64,000 nt of DNA from Bacteroidota bacterium. Lineage in GTDB: Bacteria; Bacteroidota; Ignavibacteria; Kapaibacteriales; UBA2268. Within the stretch, counting starts at the first letter, position 1; each line of letters begins with the position of its first letter. Location of the stretch: NCBI GenBank assembly GCA_004322215.1, contig SCSM01000001.1:60988-124987 (forward strand), written 5' to 3'. Under the pieces are notes generated by a model, which saw only the letters and a list, made by a program, of their open reading frames with translations, searched no databases and had not been told where the DNA came from. A program made the position numbers and the translations under genes. Of this stretch, positions 56,373 through 64,000 are shown one piece after another.

Positions 56373-56570
56373 ATGAACGATACTAATAAAATAATTAAAA
56401 AAGAATCTGATAAAATTGCCTTAAACAATGATGAAGAATTAATGAAAAAAATACTAATAAAGGAAATGAAAGATAAATTAAAAAATAAAATTGTCAGTAA
56501 TGACCCGGCTTTTATGAAAACTCTTAAGTATATGTTAAATGATATGTATAGAAAAGAAAATTTAGAATAA
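56373..56570 (+). CDS. Small Lys-rich hypothetical protein
   Basis: A 65-residue frame starting MNDTNKIIKKESDKIALNND, with very high Lys, Asn and Glu and one Pro. It is predicted helical and no family is recognised. It is flanked by AT-rich sequence and lacks a clear ribosome site, so it may be spurious. The length and position in an otherwise empty interval between the dihydroorotase gene and the membrane protein are compatible with a real small gene. Confidence 0.4.
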   Translation: MNDTNKIIKKESDKIALNNDEELMKKILIKEMKDKLKNKIVSNDPAFMKTLKYMLNDMYRKENLE

Positions 56571-56707
56571 AGTAATTATAATAATGTAATATAATCTACA
56601 TTATGTAAACTAAATATATATTAATTTAATTCGGTTATACTCTATCTATAATTGATTTAATAATGAGAAAATAGAAATAATTAAAATTTAAAATAAACAG
56701 GTGCAAT

Positions 56708-57235
56708 ATGAAAAAATATTTGAATTCCAGATTACTATTAATCATAGGTATTATTTTAGCAGCGATTATATCCAGATTGGTTACTCATATACCTAATGTA
56801 AATCCGATAATGGCAATTGCTCTTTTCGGTGCTGCATATTTTCCGGATAAAAAATTAGCTATAATAATTCCGGTTGTTGCTATGTTCATAAGTGATTTAA
56901 TTATCGGATTGCATGAAACGATTATAGCAGTTTATTTAAGTTTCGGTATTGGAGCTTTAATTGGATTTTTATTATTGAAGAAAACAAGTATTCCAAAAGT
57001 AATTCTTGCATCATTGCTTTCATCAACAGTTTTTTTCATTATTACGAATTTTGCGGTGTGGTTAATGACTGATTTATATACATTTACTTATGACGGATTT
57101 GTGAAATGCTATACATTGGCTCTACCCTTTTTCAGAAATGCTCTTATTGGTGATATGGTTTATTGCACAATAATGTTTGGCGGTTTTGTATTATTAGAAA
57201 AATTCGTTCCGAAATTCAGATTAGTTGAGAATTGA
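56708..57235 (+). CDS. DUF6580-like integral membrane protein
   Basis: A 175-residue protein with about five transmembrane segments (RLLLIIGIILAAIISRLV, NPIMAIALFGAAYF, LAIIIPVVAMFISDLIIG, VYLSFGIGALIGFLLL, TVFFIITNFAVWLMTDLY). The PNVNPIMAIALFGAAYF start and NFAVW motif resemble the DUF6580 family, which has the look of a vitamin-transporter S component. No riboswitch or partner ATPase was recognised nearby. It is transcribed towards the heme-copper pair but is separated from it by 248 bases. Confidence 0.65.
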   Translation: MKKYLNSRLLLIIGIILAAIISRLVTHIPNVNPIMAIALFGAAYFPDKKLAIIIPVVAMFISDLIIGLHETIIAVYLSFGIGALIGFLLLKKTSIPKVILASLLSSTVFFIITNFAVWLMTDLYTFTYDGFVKCYTLALPFFRNALIGDMVYCTIMFGGFVLLEKFVPKFRLVEN

Positions 57236-57340
57236 TATTGTCGGTAATTTATAAAGTGGTAGATTTCCAATTATTTATCTAATTGAAAACCCATATTGTT
57301 TGTGGTTACTTAAAAAATGTTCTTTTAAGATAATAAAAAG

Positions 57341-57380
57341 AATCAAATACATTAATGAGATATTTTATTTGTATTTGATT
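57341..57380. promoter_or_regulatory. Inverted repeat upstream of the heme-copper operon
   Basis: AATCAAATACA (57341-57351) is the exact reverse complement of TGTATTTGATT (57370-57380), separated by 18 bases. It sits about 104 bases before the first gene of the heme-copper pair and could be an operator or a stem-loop. A second hairpin (CAAAC-TGCG-GTTTG) lies near 57425-57440. Confidence 0.45.
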
Positions 57381-57483
57381 TACAACTCCTTGAGCTAAAC
57401 ATATAAACTCAAAATAAATTTCCAAACTGCGGTTTGAAAATTATTGTTTTTCGTAAAATATGTAAAATAAATTCGGAGTTGTT

Positions 57484-58035
57484 ATGGTTGATTCTAACGT
57501 TGTTCTCTATGGTCAAACTATAGCGTATACGCTATATTGTGTTATTATGGTTTTGCTTGTCAGTTGGTTTGCCTATAAAATAACCAGAACAGGTAAGAGC
57601 AATATTGTAAAACCCGCAGTGTTTTATTCATTTGTAGGTTTATTGGCTGTCATTGGAATTTCACTGCATATCATAACTTATAATACAATCCCCTGGTCAG
57701 AGATGGACCTTAATCGTCAAGATCATAAGCCGGATAAAACTTTCAAAATATCAATTCAAGACCATCAGTTCAAACTGCCTTCAGAAAAATTGGTTATCAA
57801 ACAGAATGATAAAGTACTGTTTGATGTATCATCTAATGACTTAACGTACGGTTTTGGGTTGTTCAGGCAGGATAATTCAATGCTTTTCCAGATGCAGGTT
57901 ATTCCGGGACATAAGAATGATATTCTTTGGCAATTTAATAAGCCGGGTATATATACAATTCGCTCTACTGAGTATTCAGGTCCCGAAGGTATATATATGG
58001 TCTTAAAAGATGTTGTAGAAGTTACAGCAGATTAA
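57484..58035 (+). CDS. Cytochrome oxidase subunit II-like protein lacking CuA ligands
   Basis: A 183-residue membrane protein with two transmembrane segments (TIAYTLYCVIMVLLVSWFAY near 11-30, FYSFVGLLAVIGISLHIITY near 50-70) and a periplasmic cupredoxin-like domain. In a normal CuA domain the ligands are a first His, then C-x-E-x-C-x3-H-x2-M. Here the equivalent positions are Tyr122, Ser161, Glu163, Ser165, Gly169 and Met172, so the two cysteines and both histidines are lost. It therefore cannot hold CuA, and electrons must enter otherwise. CGGAG precedes the ATG. It lies 41 bases upstream of subunit I. Similar CuA-less partners are known in some NO-reductase-like heme-copper families. Confidence 0.82.
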   Translation: MVDSNVVLYGQTIAYTLYCVIMVLLVSWFAYKITRTGKSNIVKPAVFYSFVGLLAVIGISLHIITYNTIPWSEMDLNRQDHKPDKTFKISIQDHQFKLPSEKLVIKQNDKVLFDVSSNDLTYGFGLFRQDNSMLFQMQVIPGHKNDILWQFNKPGIYTIRSTEYSGPEGIYMVLKDVVEVTAD

Positions 58036-58076
58036 ATATTAAAAAATCAAGTAAAAAAAAATCGAAGGAAAAATCT

Positions 58077-59696
58077 ATGAGTTTTAAAAATACTTTTCTT
58101 AATGGTGAGCAAGGTTTATTTAAGTGGGATTCACTTACCCCAATGCAAAAAATAACCTTACGTTTTGTCGTTGTCGGACTTATTTATTTCGGGTTTGTCG
58201 TTGTCGAAGGAATGATAATGAGAATATTTCAGGTCGAGCAGATTACATGGGTAAGCACAAATCAGTATTTTGCTATTTTAACTGCTCACCCGCTCGTTGG
58301 AATTTTTGGTTCTACCTACTCATTAGTTTTCGGTGCATTTCTCTTCCTTGTGCCATTTCTTATGAAAAAGCCACTGTGGAGTATTAAATTAGCGAACTGG
58401 ACTTTCTTTCTTGTAACAATCGGAACATTTGTATTCTGGGCTGCAGGATTCATTTCACATTACTCCCCTCTATACACATTGTATTGGCCTCTCCCTGCTG
58501 ATTTCAGCCAATTTGACCCACTTGGAGGAGCTATATTTATTTTAGGTATTGCACTTATTATGGTAGGCACTGCCCTGTTTGTTATTAATGTTTTTATGAC
58601 AATTATGTACACACCCGAAGGATATAAAACCCATTCGGCTGGAGCACTTATTAGTTCAGCACTGGGATTTACAGGACTGGCAAATCTTTTCAGGAAAAAT
58701 AAAAAAGAGCATATAGTACCATTGCCTGTTGCTGCAATAGCTCGCGGTTCGGTTGATTTGACATTTAATACATTAGTAATCTTGTTTACTGGTGTATTGA
58801 TTCTCGTTTATATGATAGGGGCATTATTTGGTTATAATCTAAAAAATACAGCTATTGATGCATTGTTATACAAGAATTGGTATTGGTGGGGACTCGACCT
58901 GATTGCAGACGGACTGGTTCTAATATTCGTCGCAGGTTCCTGGTATTTGCTTGCAACATTAATAAGCGGAAAAAATTTATTTATGCAGAACATAGCAAGA
59001 GCGGCACTTCTTGTAGAATTGGTTGTATCGTGGACTGTGTGGTCACATCATTTACTATCCGACCAGGCACAACCTGGGATATTAAAAGTAATATCAGGTG
59101 AAATGGTAACTGCATTTGAATTAATAACGCAGGGTTTAGCGTTTTTCATAACTCTTGCGACGCTCTGGAGTGCAAAACCATTGAAGATGTCAAACGAATT
59201 GAAATTCCTGCTTGGTGGATTGCTTGGTTTTGCTTTAGCAGTTCCTGCTGGTATAATGCAGGCAGATATTGGATTAAACAGAATTCTTCACAATACTCAA
59301 TGGGTGGTTGGCCCACACGTACACGTTGCTGTTTTAGTTGGTTTAACAATGACACTCTACTCCGCTGTCTATTATTTATTACCTGTTCTGACAAATGGTG
59401 CTAAGCTATACAGTCAGAAACTTGCCAGTTTCCATTTCTGGGCTCATCTTGTTGGTGGAATAGGCATGGGTGCATTTATGGGCATGGCCGGGTTGAGGGG
59501 AATGTTAAGACGGACTTTATACTCAGAGGGTGAGTTTAATATTTATATGATTCTTGCCGGACTTTCAGGAGCATTGATATTATTCGGATTTATCGCTTTT
59601 TTTATTAACATTGTAATGACTGTAGGATTAAATGGAGTAATTGGTATATTTAAAGCATCCAAAATTAAAACAAAGGAATTATTAATAAGTAGTTAA
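58077..59696 (+). CDS. Heme-copper superfamily subunit I, nitric-oxide-reductase-like with Asp in the active site
   Basis: A 539-residue membrane protein of about 12-14 helices. Low-spin heme ligands are His71 (LTAHPLVG) and His416, and the high-spin heme ligand is His414 (PHVHVAV). The second-metal ligands His324 and His325 are in VWSHHLL. Where oxidases have HPEVY and NorB has WWVVHLWVEG, this protein reads WWGLDLIADG, so Asp274 replaces the first metal His and Asp278 the NorB Glu. Glu348 aligns with a conserved NorB Glu. There is no Tyr-His crosslink motif. It is probably an NO reductase of a minor family rather than an oxygen reductase. A terminator closes the operon. Confidence 0.85.
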   Translation: MSFKNTFLNGEQGLFKWDSLTPMQKITLRFVVVGLIYFGFVVVEGMIMRIFQVEQITWVSTNQYFAILTAHPLVGIFGSTYSLVFGAFLFLVPFLMKKPLWSIKLANWTFFLVTIGTFVFWAAGFISHYSPLYTLYWPLPADFSQFDPLGGAIFILGIALIMVGTALFVINVFMTIMYTPEGYKTHSAGALISSALGFTGLANLFRKNKKEHIVPLPVAAIARGSVDLTFNTLVILFTGVLILVYMIGALFGYNLKNTAIDALLYKNWYWWGLDLIADGLVLIFVAGSWYLLATLISGKNLFMQNIARAALLVELVVSWTVWSHHLLSDQAQPGILKVISGEMVTAFELITQGLAFFITLATLWSAKPLKMSNELKFLLGGLLGFALAVPAGIMQADIGLNRILHNTQWVVGPHVHVAVLVGLTMTLYSAVYYLLPVLTNGAKLYSQKLASFHFWAHLVGGIGMGAFMGMAGLRGMLRRTLYSEGEFNIYMILAGLSGALILFGFIAFFINIVMTVGLNGVIGIFKASKIKTKELLISS

Positions 59697-59734
59697 TAAT
59701 AATTTGATGTTTATTTTATCAAATTGAAAATTTT

Positions 59735-59768
59735 AAAAAAACCTACGAATTAATGTCGTAGGTTTTTT
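59735..59768. terminator. Bidirectional terminator between subunit I and DUF948 gene
   Basis: AAAAAACCTACGA (59736-59748) pairs with TCGTAGGTTTTTT (59756-59768) around a 7-base loop, giving a T-run on each strand. It ends the heme-copper operon and the convergent kdsC-ytxH-DUF948 transcript. Confidence 0.92.
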
Positions 59769-59776
59769 GTTAAATT

Positions 59777-60169
59777 TTACTTTTTAGTAACCAAAACACT
59801 TGCAAACACACTGATGGCTTTCGAAATTGCCGAAATCAGTGTTGCTGTTTGTATAATTGGCGGTGAAATTTTATCATAGACATCAGAAGCCAATTTATTA
59901 AAAGGTTTAAGTATACCAGTAACTGAATTTACATCTTCTTCCATTTTTTGGGTAGATGTGCCAATCAACTTAGCAGTATTGTCAAGGTTTTCCAAAGAAT
60001 CAATTAATTTTACTTTTAATTCATTGACATCCCTGGTAAGCATATTTAATGAATGGGCAGCATCGTCGCTTAGTTTTCTGAAAGAAATCAGAGAAAATAC
60101 CGCATAAATTGCCAGTACAATGAAGGCAATCAATGCAATAAGAGAGATAATCTGGAGTATTAGATCCAT
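59777..60169 (-). CDS. DUF948 membrane-anchored coiled-coil protein
   Basis: A 130-residue protein with one N-terminal transmembrane helix (IISLIALIAFIVLAIYAVFS) and a long helical region rich in Leu, Asp and Asn (LNMLTRDVNELKVKLIDSLE). A second hydrophobic segment lies at the C-terminus. This is the DUF948 layout, of unknown role, often found beside YtxH genes. It follows the YtxH gene by 20 bases. Confidence 0.8.
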   Translation of the reverse strand: MDLILQIISLIALIAFIVLAIYAVFSLISFRKLSDDAAHSLNMLTRDVNELKVKLIDSLENLDNTAKLIGTSTQKMEEDVNSVTGILKPFNKLASDVYDKISPPIIQTATLISAISKAISVFASVLVTKK

Positions 60170-60189
60170 TATAAGTTCCTCATATAAAT

Positions 60190-60624
60190 TTAAGAATGAG
60201 ATGAATCCATTTCATCGCGAAATGCATCGATGCCGGCTTTTGCTGCTTCTTTGACATTCTGAATTTTATCGCCTAAATTCTCTTTCGTAGTATGAACCTT
60301 GGAACGTGCTTCTTTTAAGACAGCATCAGCATTCGACATAAGTTCTTCTGCCTGGGATTTAGCAGACTGTACAATATTTTGTGCCCTGACTTTCCCTTCG
60401 TTAACGACTGTACTAACAGAATCACCGATATTTGCCTCGACAGTCTGAAGCATATCGGTTGCTTTGTCGTATAGTTCTGCAGACTTCTGAGCAATGTCCT
60501 TTCTCAGCTCTGCCCCGCTTTTTGGTGCAAGCAACAGTGCTGTTACGGCTCCTACGACACCGCCTAAAAATGCACCAAGGAATAATCCTCTTGTGAAACT
60601 CCCTGAATCCGAATCCTTTGACAT
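60190..60624 (-). CDS. YtxH domain protein
   Basis: A 144-residue protein. The N-terminus GLFLGAFLGGVVGAVTALLLAPKSGAELRK is the YtxH signature: one glycine-rich membrane helix followed by LAPKSG-type residues. The rest is a helical, LEA-like region (AEELMSNADAVLKEARSKVH, KEAAKAGIDAFRDEM). YtxH proteins are linked to general stress in Bacillus, but their molecular role is unknown. It lies 18 bases after kdsC and 20 bases before DUF948. Confidence 0.88.
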   Translation of the reverse strand: MSKDSDSGSFTRGLFLGAFLGGVVGAVTALLLAPKSGAELRKDIAQKSAELYDKATDMLQTVEANIGDSVSTVVNEGKVRAQNIVQSAKSQAEELMSNADAVLKEARSKVHTTKENLGDKIQNVKEAAKAGIDAFRDEMDSSHS

Positions 60625-60642
60625 AATTACTCCCTTAATAGT

Positions 60643-61167
60643 TTACCAATTTTCATTTAACAATAATGATTTATTTTGCGATTTTAATATCCTATCAATA
60701 AATTCCCTGACTGCCCCATTACCACCACTATTCTTGCATACGTAATTAACTTTTTTCTTCACAGATTCAATTGCATCCGACGGACAAGCGGAAACACCGC
60801 TGATTTCAATTGCATGCAGGTCATTTACATCATCGCCGATATATGCAACGTTTTCTAATGATAACTTAAGCTTTCCAGATAAATCAATTAAATCCTTTTT
60901 CTTATTCCTGGAACCGAGAACAATATTTCTAATTTTTAATTTTGCCGCTCTGGCGCTGACAATTTTGGAATTTTCACTTGTTATTATTGCCGGTATTATT
61001 CCCGCAATTTTTAAAAGTACGATTCCCATTCCGTCCCTGATAGAAAATTCTTTAAGTTCTTCACCATTACCTGAATAGTAAACCTTTGCATTGGTTAAAG
61101 TGCCGTCAACATCCATTACAAGCAATTTAATTTTTCCAAGCTTTTTATTTAGTGTTTTAGAATCCAT
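60643..61167 (-). CDS. kdsC: KdsC: 3-deoxy-D-manno-octulosonate 8-phosphate phosphatase
   Basis: HAD phosphatase of 174 residues, without a cap domain, that releases Kdo from Kdo-8-phosphate for lipopolysaccharide core synthesis. The nucleophile motif LVMDVDGTLTNAKVYY is at about 16-31, SIRDGMGI and ITSEN are the middle motifs, IGDDVNDLHAIEISG is motif IV, and the C-terminal GGNGAVRE is diagnostic for KdsC. It diverges from prmA, and a YtxH-DUF948 pair follows. The rest of the Kdo pathway is outside the window. Together with lptD it shows that the cell makes LPS. Confidence 0.93.
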   Translation of the reverse strand: MDSKTLNKKLGKIKLLVMDVDGTLTNAKVYYSGNGEELKEFSIRDGMGIVLLKIAGIIPAIITSENSKIVSARAAKLKIRNIVLGSRNKKKDLIDLSGKLKLSLENVAYIGDDVNDLHAIEISGVSACPSDAIESVKKKVNYVCKNSGGNGAVREFIDRILKSQNKSLLLNENW

Positions 61168-61283
61168 TCAAGTTTAATTAGTTTTGTTTTTATTAATCGT
61201 CATAAAAACAAAAATAATAATTTTTACTTACATTTAGTTAGACGGTAATACCTTTATAAATGTTTTTAAAATTATAAAGAATT

Positions 61284-62126
61284 TTGAGAAAAGAATTTAT
61301 TAATATTCATATTAAACTGCAAGAAGAAGATTTTGACCTTCTTTATGGTGTATTTTTCGGACTCCCTTTCTCAGGAATAGAGGAAAAATTAGATGAAGTT
61401 GTAGCTACATTTACACTTGAATTCTGGTCGGAAAATAAAGTACAATTAATAGAATTAATTGAGAAATCAGGGATAAATGCAAAAATAATTAAAGAAGAAA
61501 CAATCGAAGATAGGAATTGGAATGAAGAATGGGAAAAGAAGGTTCCGGCGATTAAGGTAAATGAGCGGATAGGAATTGCTCCAGAATGGAAAGTGCCGGA
61601 ACTAAATACGGATATTAAAATTGCAATCAATCCTAAAATGTCCTTTGGAACAGGTGAACATTCATCGACAAGATTGATGTGTATCTTGTCAGAGAAAATA
61701 GTAAAACAAGATTCCTTTTGGATAGATGTCGGCACTGGAACTGGTGTATTAGCAATATTAGCTGTCAAGCTTGGAGCTAAATCTGTATTAGCATTCGATA
61801 ATAATTATTGGGCAATTGAAAATGCCGTTGAAAATATTAAATTGAATAAAGTGGAATCAAAAGTAAAAATTCAAGAATCTGATATCGAAAGCTTTGAATT
61901 TCCTGATTGTGATGGAATCATGGCAAATCTTTTTTTGAATTTGCTTCTACCTTCATTTAAAAAGTTATATACAGGACTTAAAGCAAAAAAAGGTGATTTG
62001 CTCGTATCGGGCATTTTGATTTATAATAAAGATGAAATAATAAAAGCCGCTACTAATGCCGGTTTTGAATTGGTAAATAGTATTACAGAGGATGAATGGC
62101 TTGCTGTTCATTTTCGAGCTTTATAA
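61284..62126 (+). CDS. prmA: PrmA: ribosomal protein L11 methyltransferase
   Basis: Class I SAM methyltransferase that trimethylates ribosomal protein L11. MSFGTGEHSSTRLM precedes the SAM motif DVGTGTGVLAILAVKLGAK near residue 150, then AFDNNYWAIENAVENIKLN and the catalytic IMANLFLNLL. The length of 280 residues is normal. The start codon is TTG, since no ATG lies between the upstream stop and this site at a sensible distance. The N-terminal ~70 residues match the substrate-binding domain weakly. It diverges from kdsC, and Ppx/GppA follows by 54 bases. Confidence 0.93.
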   Translation: MRKEFINIHIKLQEEDFDLLYGVFFGLPFSGIEEKLDEVVATFTLEFWSENKVQLIELIEKSGINAKIIKEETIEDRNWNEEWEKKVPAIKVNERIGIAPEWKVPELNTDIKIAINPKMSFGTGEHSSTRLMCILSEKIVKQDSFWIDVGTGTGVLAILAVKLGAKSVLAFDNNYWAIENAVENIKLNKVESKVKIQESDIESFEFPDCDGIMANLFLNLLLPSFKKLYTGLKAKKGDLLVSGILIYNKDEIIKAATNAGFELVNSITEDEWLAVHFRAL

Positions 62127-62180
62127 ATTGTTGGGAAAGAAAATCATCTACCTTTACTCTGTTTTAACGTAATTATATTT

Positions 62181-63104
62181 ATGGAAAATAAAACAAAAAG
62201 ATTAGCCGGGATTGATATTGGAACAAACACTATTCTAATGGTCATCGGCGAGAAAAATAAAGATGAAGATTTAATATTTATCAGAAATGAACATTCTATT
62301 GCTCGGCTTGGAGAAGATGTCGATAAAACACGTGTTATCAAAAGGGAAGCAATTGACAGAGCAAAAAAAATTCTTATTGATTATAAAAAAATCTGTGATG
62401 ATTGTAAAGTTAACAAAATTTCGGCTGCAGGTACTTCTGCCCTGAGAGATGCACAAAATAAAAATGATGTGATAAATGAATTATCTTCAGTTTTAGGTTC
62501 AGAAATAAAAGTGATTTCAGGCGAAGAAGAAGCACGATTGAGCTTCCTTGGGACAATAGAAGATGACAAACCATGCACAGTTGTTGATATTGGAGGTGGA
62601 AGCACCGAATTTATTTACGGTGAAAACAGAATGGTGAAAATCAGACATTCTTTATCAATCGGAGCCGTAAGGTTAACGGAAAGATATTTCAAGATTCAAC
62701 CGGCTTTATTTAATGAAATAAAAGATGCGGAAAATTTCATTTTCGAAAATCTGAACCAAATCGAAAAGACAAATTACAATGGAGAATTAATTGGTGTGGC
62801 AGGAACGCCTACTACACTTGCGGCAATGGCTCAGGAGTTGAATAAATTTGAGAAAGATAAGGTTCACAATTTTGTACTTGATATCGACATGGTAAGCGAT
62901 ATTTTTAATAAATTAAAAATATTATCTATTGAGGATATTAAAAAATTAAAAGGGATACATCCCGATAGGGCTGATATAATTACTGCAGGTACTTTAATAT
63001 TAATTAGTGTAATGAAATTTTTCGGAATAGAAAAATGTAGGGTTAGTGCACGCGGGTTGAGGTATGGAATTTTAATTGATTCTGCTCTTGACATAAAATT
63101 CTGA
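62181..63104 (+). CDS. Ppx/GppA family exopolyphosphatase / guanosine pentaphosphatase
   Basis: ASKHA-fold phosphatase that removes terminal phosphates from polyphosphate or converts pppGpp to ppGpp. The phosphate-1 motif is AGIDIGTNTILMVIGE, and phosphate-2 is VVDIGGGSTEFIYGE. Catalytic Glu equivalents lie around GEEEARLSF and ARGLRYGI. At 307 residues it is the short form, with the two-domain core only and without the C-terminal HD extension of long Ppx. Substrate preference cannot be decided. It follows prmA on the same strand. Confidence 0.93.
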   Translation: MENKTKRLAGIDIGTNTILMVIGEKNKDEDLIFIRNEHSIARLGEDVDKTRVIKREAIDRAKKILIDYKKICDDCKVNKISAAGTSALRDAQNKNDVINELSSVLGSEIKVISGEEEARLSFLGTIEDDKPCTVVDIGGGSTEFIYGENRMVKIRHSLSIGAVRLTERYFKIQPALFNEIKDAENFIFENLNQIEKTNYNGELIGVAGTPTTLAAMAQELNKFEKDKVHNFVLDIDMVSDIFNKLKILSIEDIKKLKGIHPDRADIITAGTLILISVMKFFGIEKCRVSARGLRYGILIDSALDIKF

Positions 63105-63152
63105 TTTAATATGAGAAAAATGAGTTTATAAATAAATATCAGGAGTTTTGAG

Positions 63153-63818
63153 ATGTTTAAATTATCTTTAATAATATTAATATTTTCTGCTTTTATAATT
63201 TCTTGTTCAGGTAATAAAAAATCCACATTACTTGATGAAGTGATAACAAGAGATAACCTGATAACCATCACCGATAAGTTAAAAAATGATAAGGATATTA
63301 CATCGGATGAACTTGAATTATTCTCGAATGGACTTTCAAGGTTAGGCATTTCAGTTGATTCGATAGTGGGCGAAAAAGTCGGAGATATTATTGAAAAGCA
63401 GAGAGAGTTCAAAAAAGAATATATTTTGAAAATGCTTGGTGCCCAAACCGCAAATCTTCAGATTCACCTGAATCTTGTCTTCAAATACATTGGTGTTCAG
63501 AAAGCTGATAGTGATACATTACTTACTAATATTTTGCATTTCCAGATGACAAACAAATCCGATAAAACGATAAAACATGTCGAAGGCGAACTTGAGTTTT
63601 ATGATATGAATAACCAAATTGTAAAAAGATTCCCGATTATGATTTCATATAATCTTGAAAAGGGAAAGGAATCGAGGTTTACAGACAGTTATAAGCATGA
63701 CCCAAGTAATCCGAGAGATACGATAATCAGGAGTAAGTATGTGAGATTGCAAGCATTGTGGAAACCAACATTACTTGAATTTACAAATGGTAAAAAATTA
63801 ACAGTAAAATATGAATAG
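63153..63818 (+). CDS. Lipoprotein of unknown function
   Basis: A 221-residue protein whose signal peptide ends in the lipobox-like FIISC (Cys18). An N-terminal helical part (about 25-95, LLDEVITRDNLITITDKLKN) is followed by a C-terminal beta-sandwich-like segment (HFQMTNKSDKTIKHVEGELE, FYDMNNQIVKRFPI), resembling the FxLYD type of extracellular domain. AGGAG lies at a proper distance before the ATG. It may be co-transcribed with Ppx/GppA (48 bases). Function unknown. Confidence 0.7.
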   Translation: MFKLSLIILIFSAFIISCSGNKKSTLLDEVITRDNLITITDKLKNDKDITSDELELFSNGLSRLGISVDSIVGEKVGDIIEKQREFKKEYILKMLGAQTANLQIHLNLVFKYIGVQKADSDTLLTNILHFQMTNKSDKTIKHVEGELEFYDMNNQIVKRFPIMISYNLEKGKESRFTDSYKHDPSNPRDTIIRSKYVRLQALWKPTLLEFTNGKKLTVKYE

Positions 63819-63846
63819 GTACACCATTTGATATTTTTTAATAGAT

Positions 63847-63872
63847 ATGGGGCAGGTAATTTTCTGCCCCAT
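63847..63872. terminator. Hairpin between the lipoprotein gene and the right-edge gene
   Basis: ATGGGGCAG (63847-63855) pairs perfectly with CTGCCCCAT (63864-63872) around an 8-base loop. It sits between two convergent genes, where a terminator is expected, but no T-run follows on either strand. Confidence 0.5.
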
Positions 63873-63887
63873 ACATAAATTGAATTT

Positions 63888-64000
63888 TTATTTACTTATA
63901 ATTAACTTTTCAAAGTAAGATGAATTCCCAATCATTAATTCAATAATGTAAATACCATTGCCGAAGTTTTTTAGTGAAATAGTTTCAGTTGTTTTTTCAC
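63888..64000 (-). CDS. C-terminal end of a T9SS-secreted protein (partial)
   Basis: On the minus strand the frame from the right edge reads NFGNGIYIIELMIGNSSYFE and ends KLIISK before a TAA. This is the last part of a type A T9SS C-terminal sorting domain (GiY-i-----kK-ii-K). The remainder of the gene lies beyond the window, so the passenger domain is unknown. It is the second T9SS cargo gene in the window, after the one at 1953. Confidence 0.8.
   Translation of the reverse strand, partial: EKTTETISLKNFGNGIYIIELMIGNSSYFEKLIISK

Noticed and set aside
57484..58035. Subunit II as a CuA-containing cytochrome oxidase subunit
   Set aside because: The cysteine and histidine ligand positions are Ser, Ser, Gly and Tyr, so CuA cannot be bound.

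Overview
The window is AT-rich bacterial DNA from a Gram-negative member of the Bacteroidota/Chlorobiota (FCB) group. The evidence is type IX secretion (T9SS) C-terminal sorting domains, a giant TANFOR-type surface protein, an LptD-like outer-membrane assembly protein next to a DUF4292 lipoprotein, many outer-membrane barrels ending in an aromatic residue, and promoters of the Bacteroidota type (TTG near -33, TAnnTTTG near -7). The mix of DprE1/DprE2, UDP-galactopyranose mutase, ETF and a nitric-oxide-reductase-like heme-copper protein fits the Ignavibacteria/Kapabacteria side better than classical Bacteroidia, but that placement is inference. Genes are densely packed on both strands. No intact transposase, phage or CRISPR array is visible.

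Layout. 1-9.1 kb: end of a barrel protein, folD, an RluA-type pseudouridine synthase, a T9SS-exported Asp-box protein, tilS, hpt, nadD, a murein LD-carboxypeptidase and tRNA-Ser(GGA). 9.1-13.5 kb: a small Cys/Lys-rich secreted protein, ftsH, an Asp-box lipoprotein and a small barrel. 13.5-21.9 kb: a leftward envelope-glycan cluster (DUF3467, GH57 branching-type enzyme, Wzx-like flippase, glf, HAD-UbiA fusion, dprE1, dprE2) that would make UDP-galactofuranose and polyprenyl-phospho-arabinose. 21.9-26.7 kb: TPR protein, RlpA-like protein, barrel, NAD-dependent epimerase-like protein. 26.8-38.3 kb: FN3 protein, 2494-residue TANFOR protein and a partner barrel. 38.4-42.2 kb: exported DJ-1/PfpI protein, tRNA-Met/Ile(CAT), a decayed HepT/MntA toxin-antitoxin pair, bifunctional-nuclease protein, etfA, etfB. 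42.2-44.6 kb: a gene-poor repeat island with two 71-bp promoter repeats, one followed by a candidate structured RNA. 44.6-53 kb: OmpA-like protein, FAD-linked oxidase, receiver-histidine kinase, lptD, DUF4292 lipoprotein. 53-56.6 kb: PTPS/QueD-type enzyme, folE, rnhB, dihydroorotase, small ORF. 56.7-59.7 kb: DUF6580-like membrane protein and a two-gene heme-copper unit. 59.7-64 kb: DUF948, YtxH, kdsC, then prmA, Ppx/GppA, a lipoprotein and the end of another T9SS cargo gene.

How the genes work together. Several neighbourhoods serve the envelope: LPS (kdsC, lptD, DUF4292), peptidoglycan (LD-carboxypeptidase, RlpA), an arabinose/galactofuranose glycan (dprE1-dprE2-ubiA-glf-wzx) and the surface (T9SS cargo, TANFOR, OmpA). 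The most unusual parts are the arabinose/galactofuranose cluster, the heme-copper pair in which subunit II has lost its CuA ligands and subunit I carries Asp in place of one active-site His, and the candidate pseudoknotted transcript in the repeat island.
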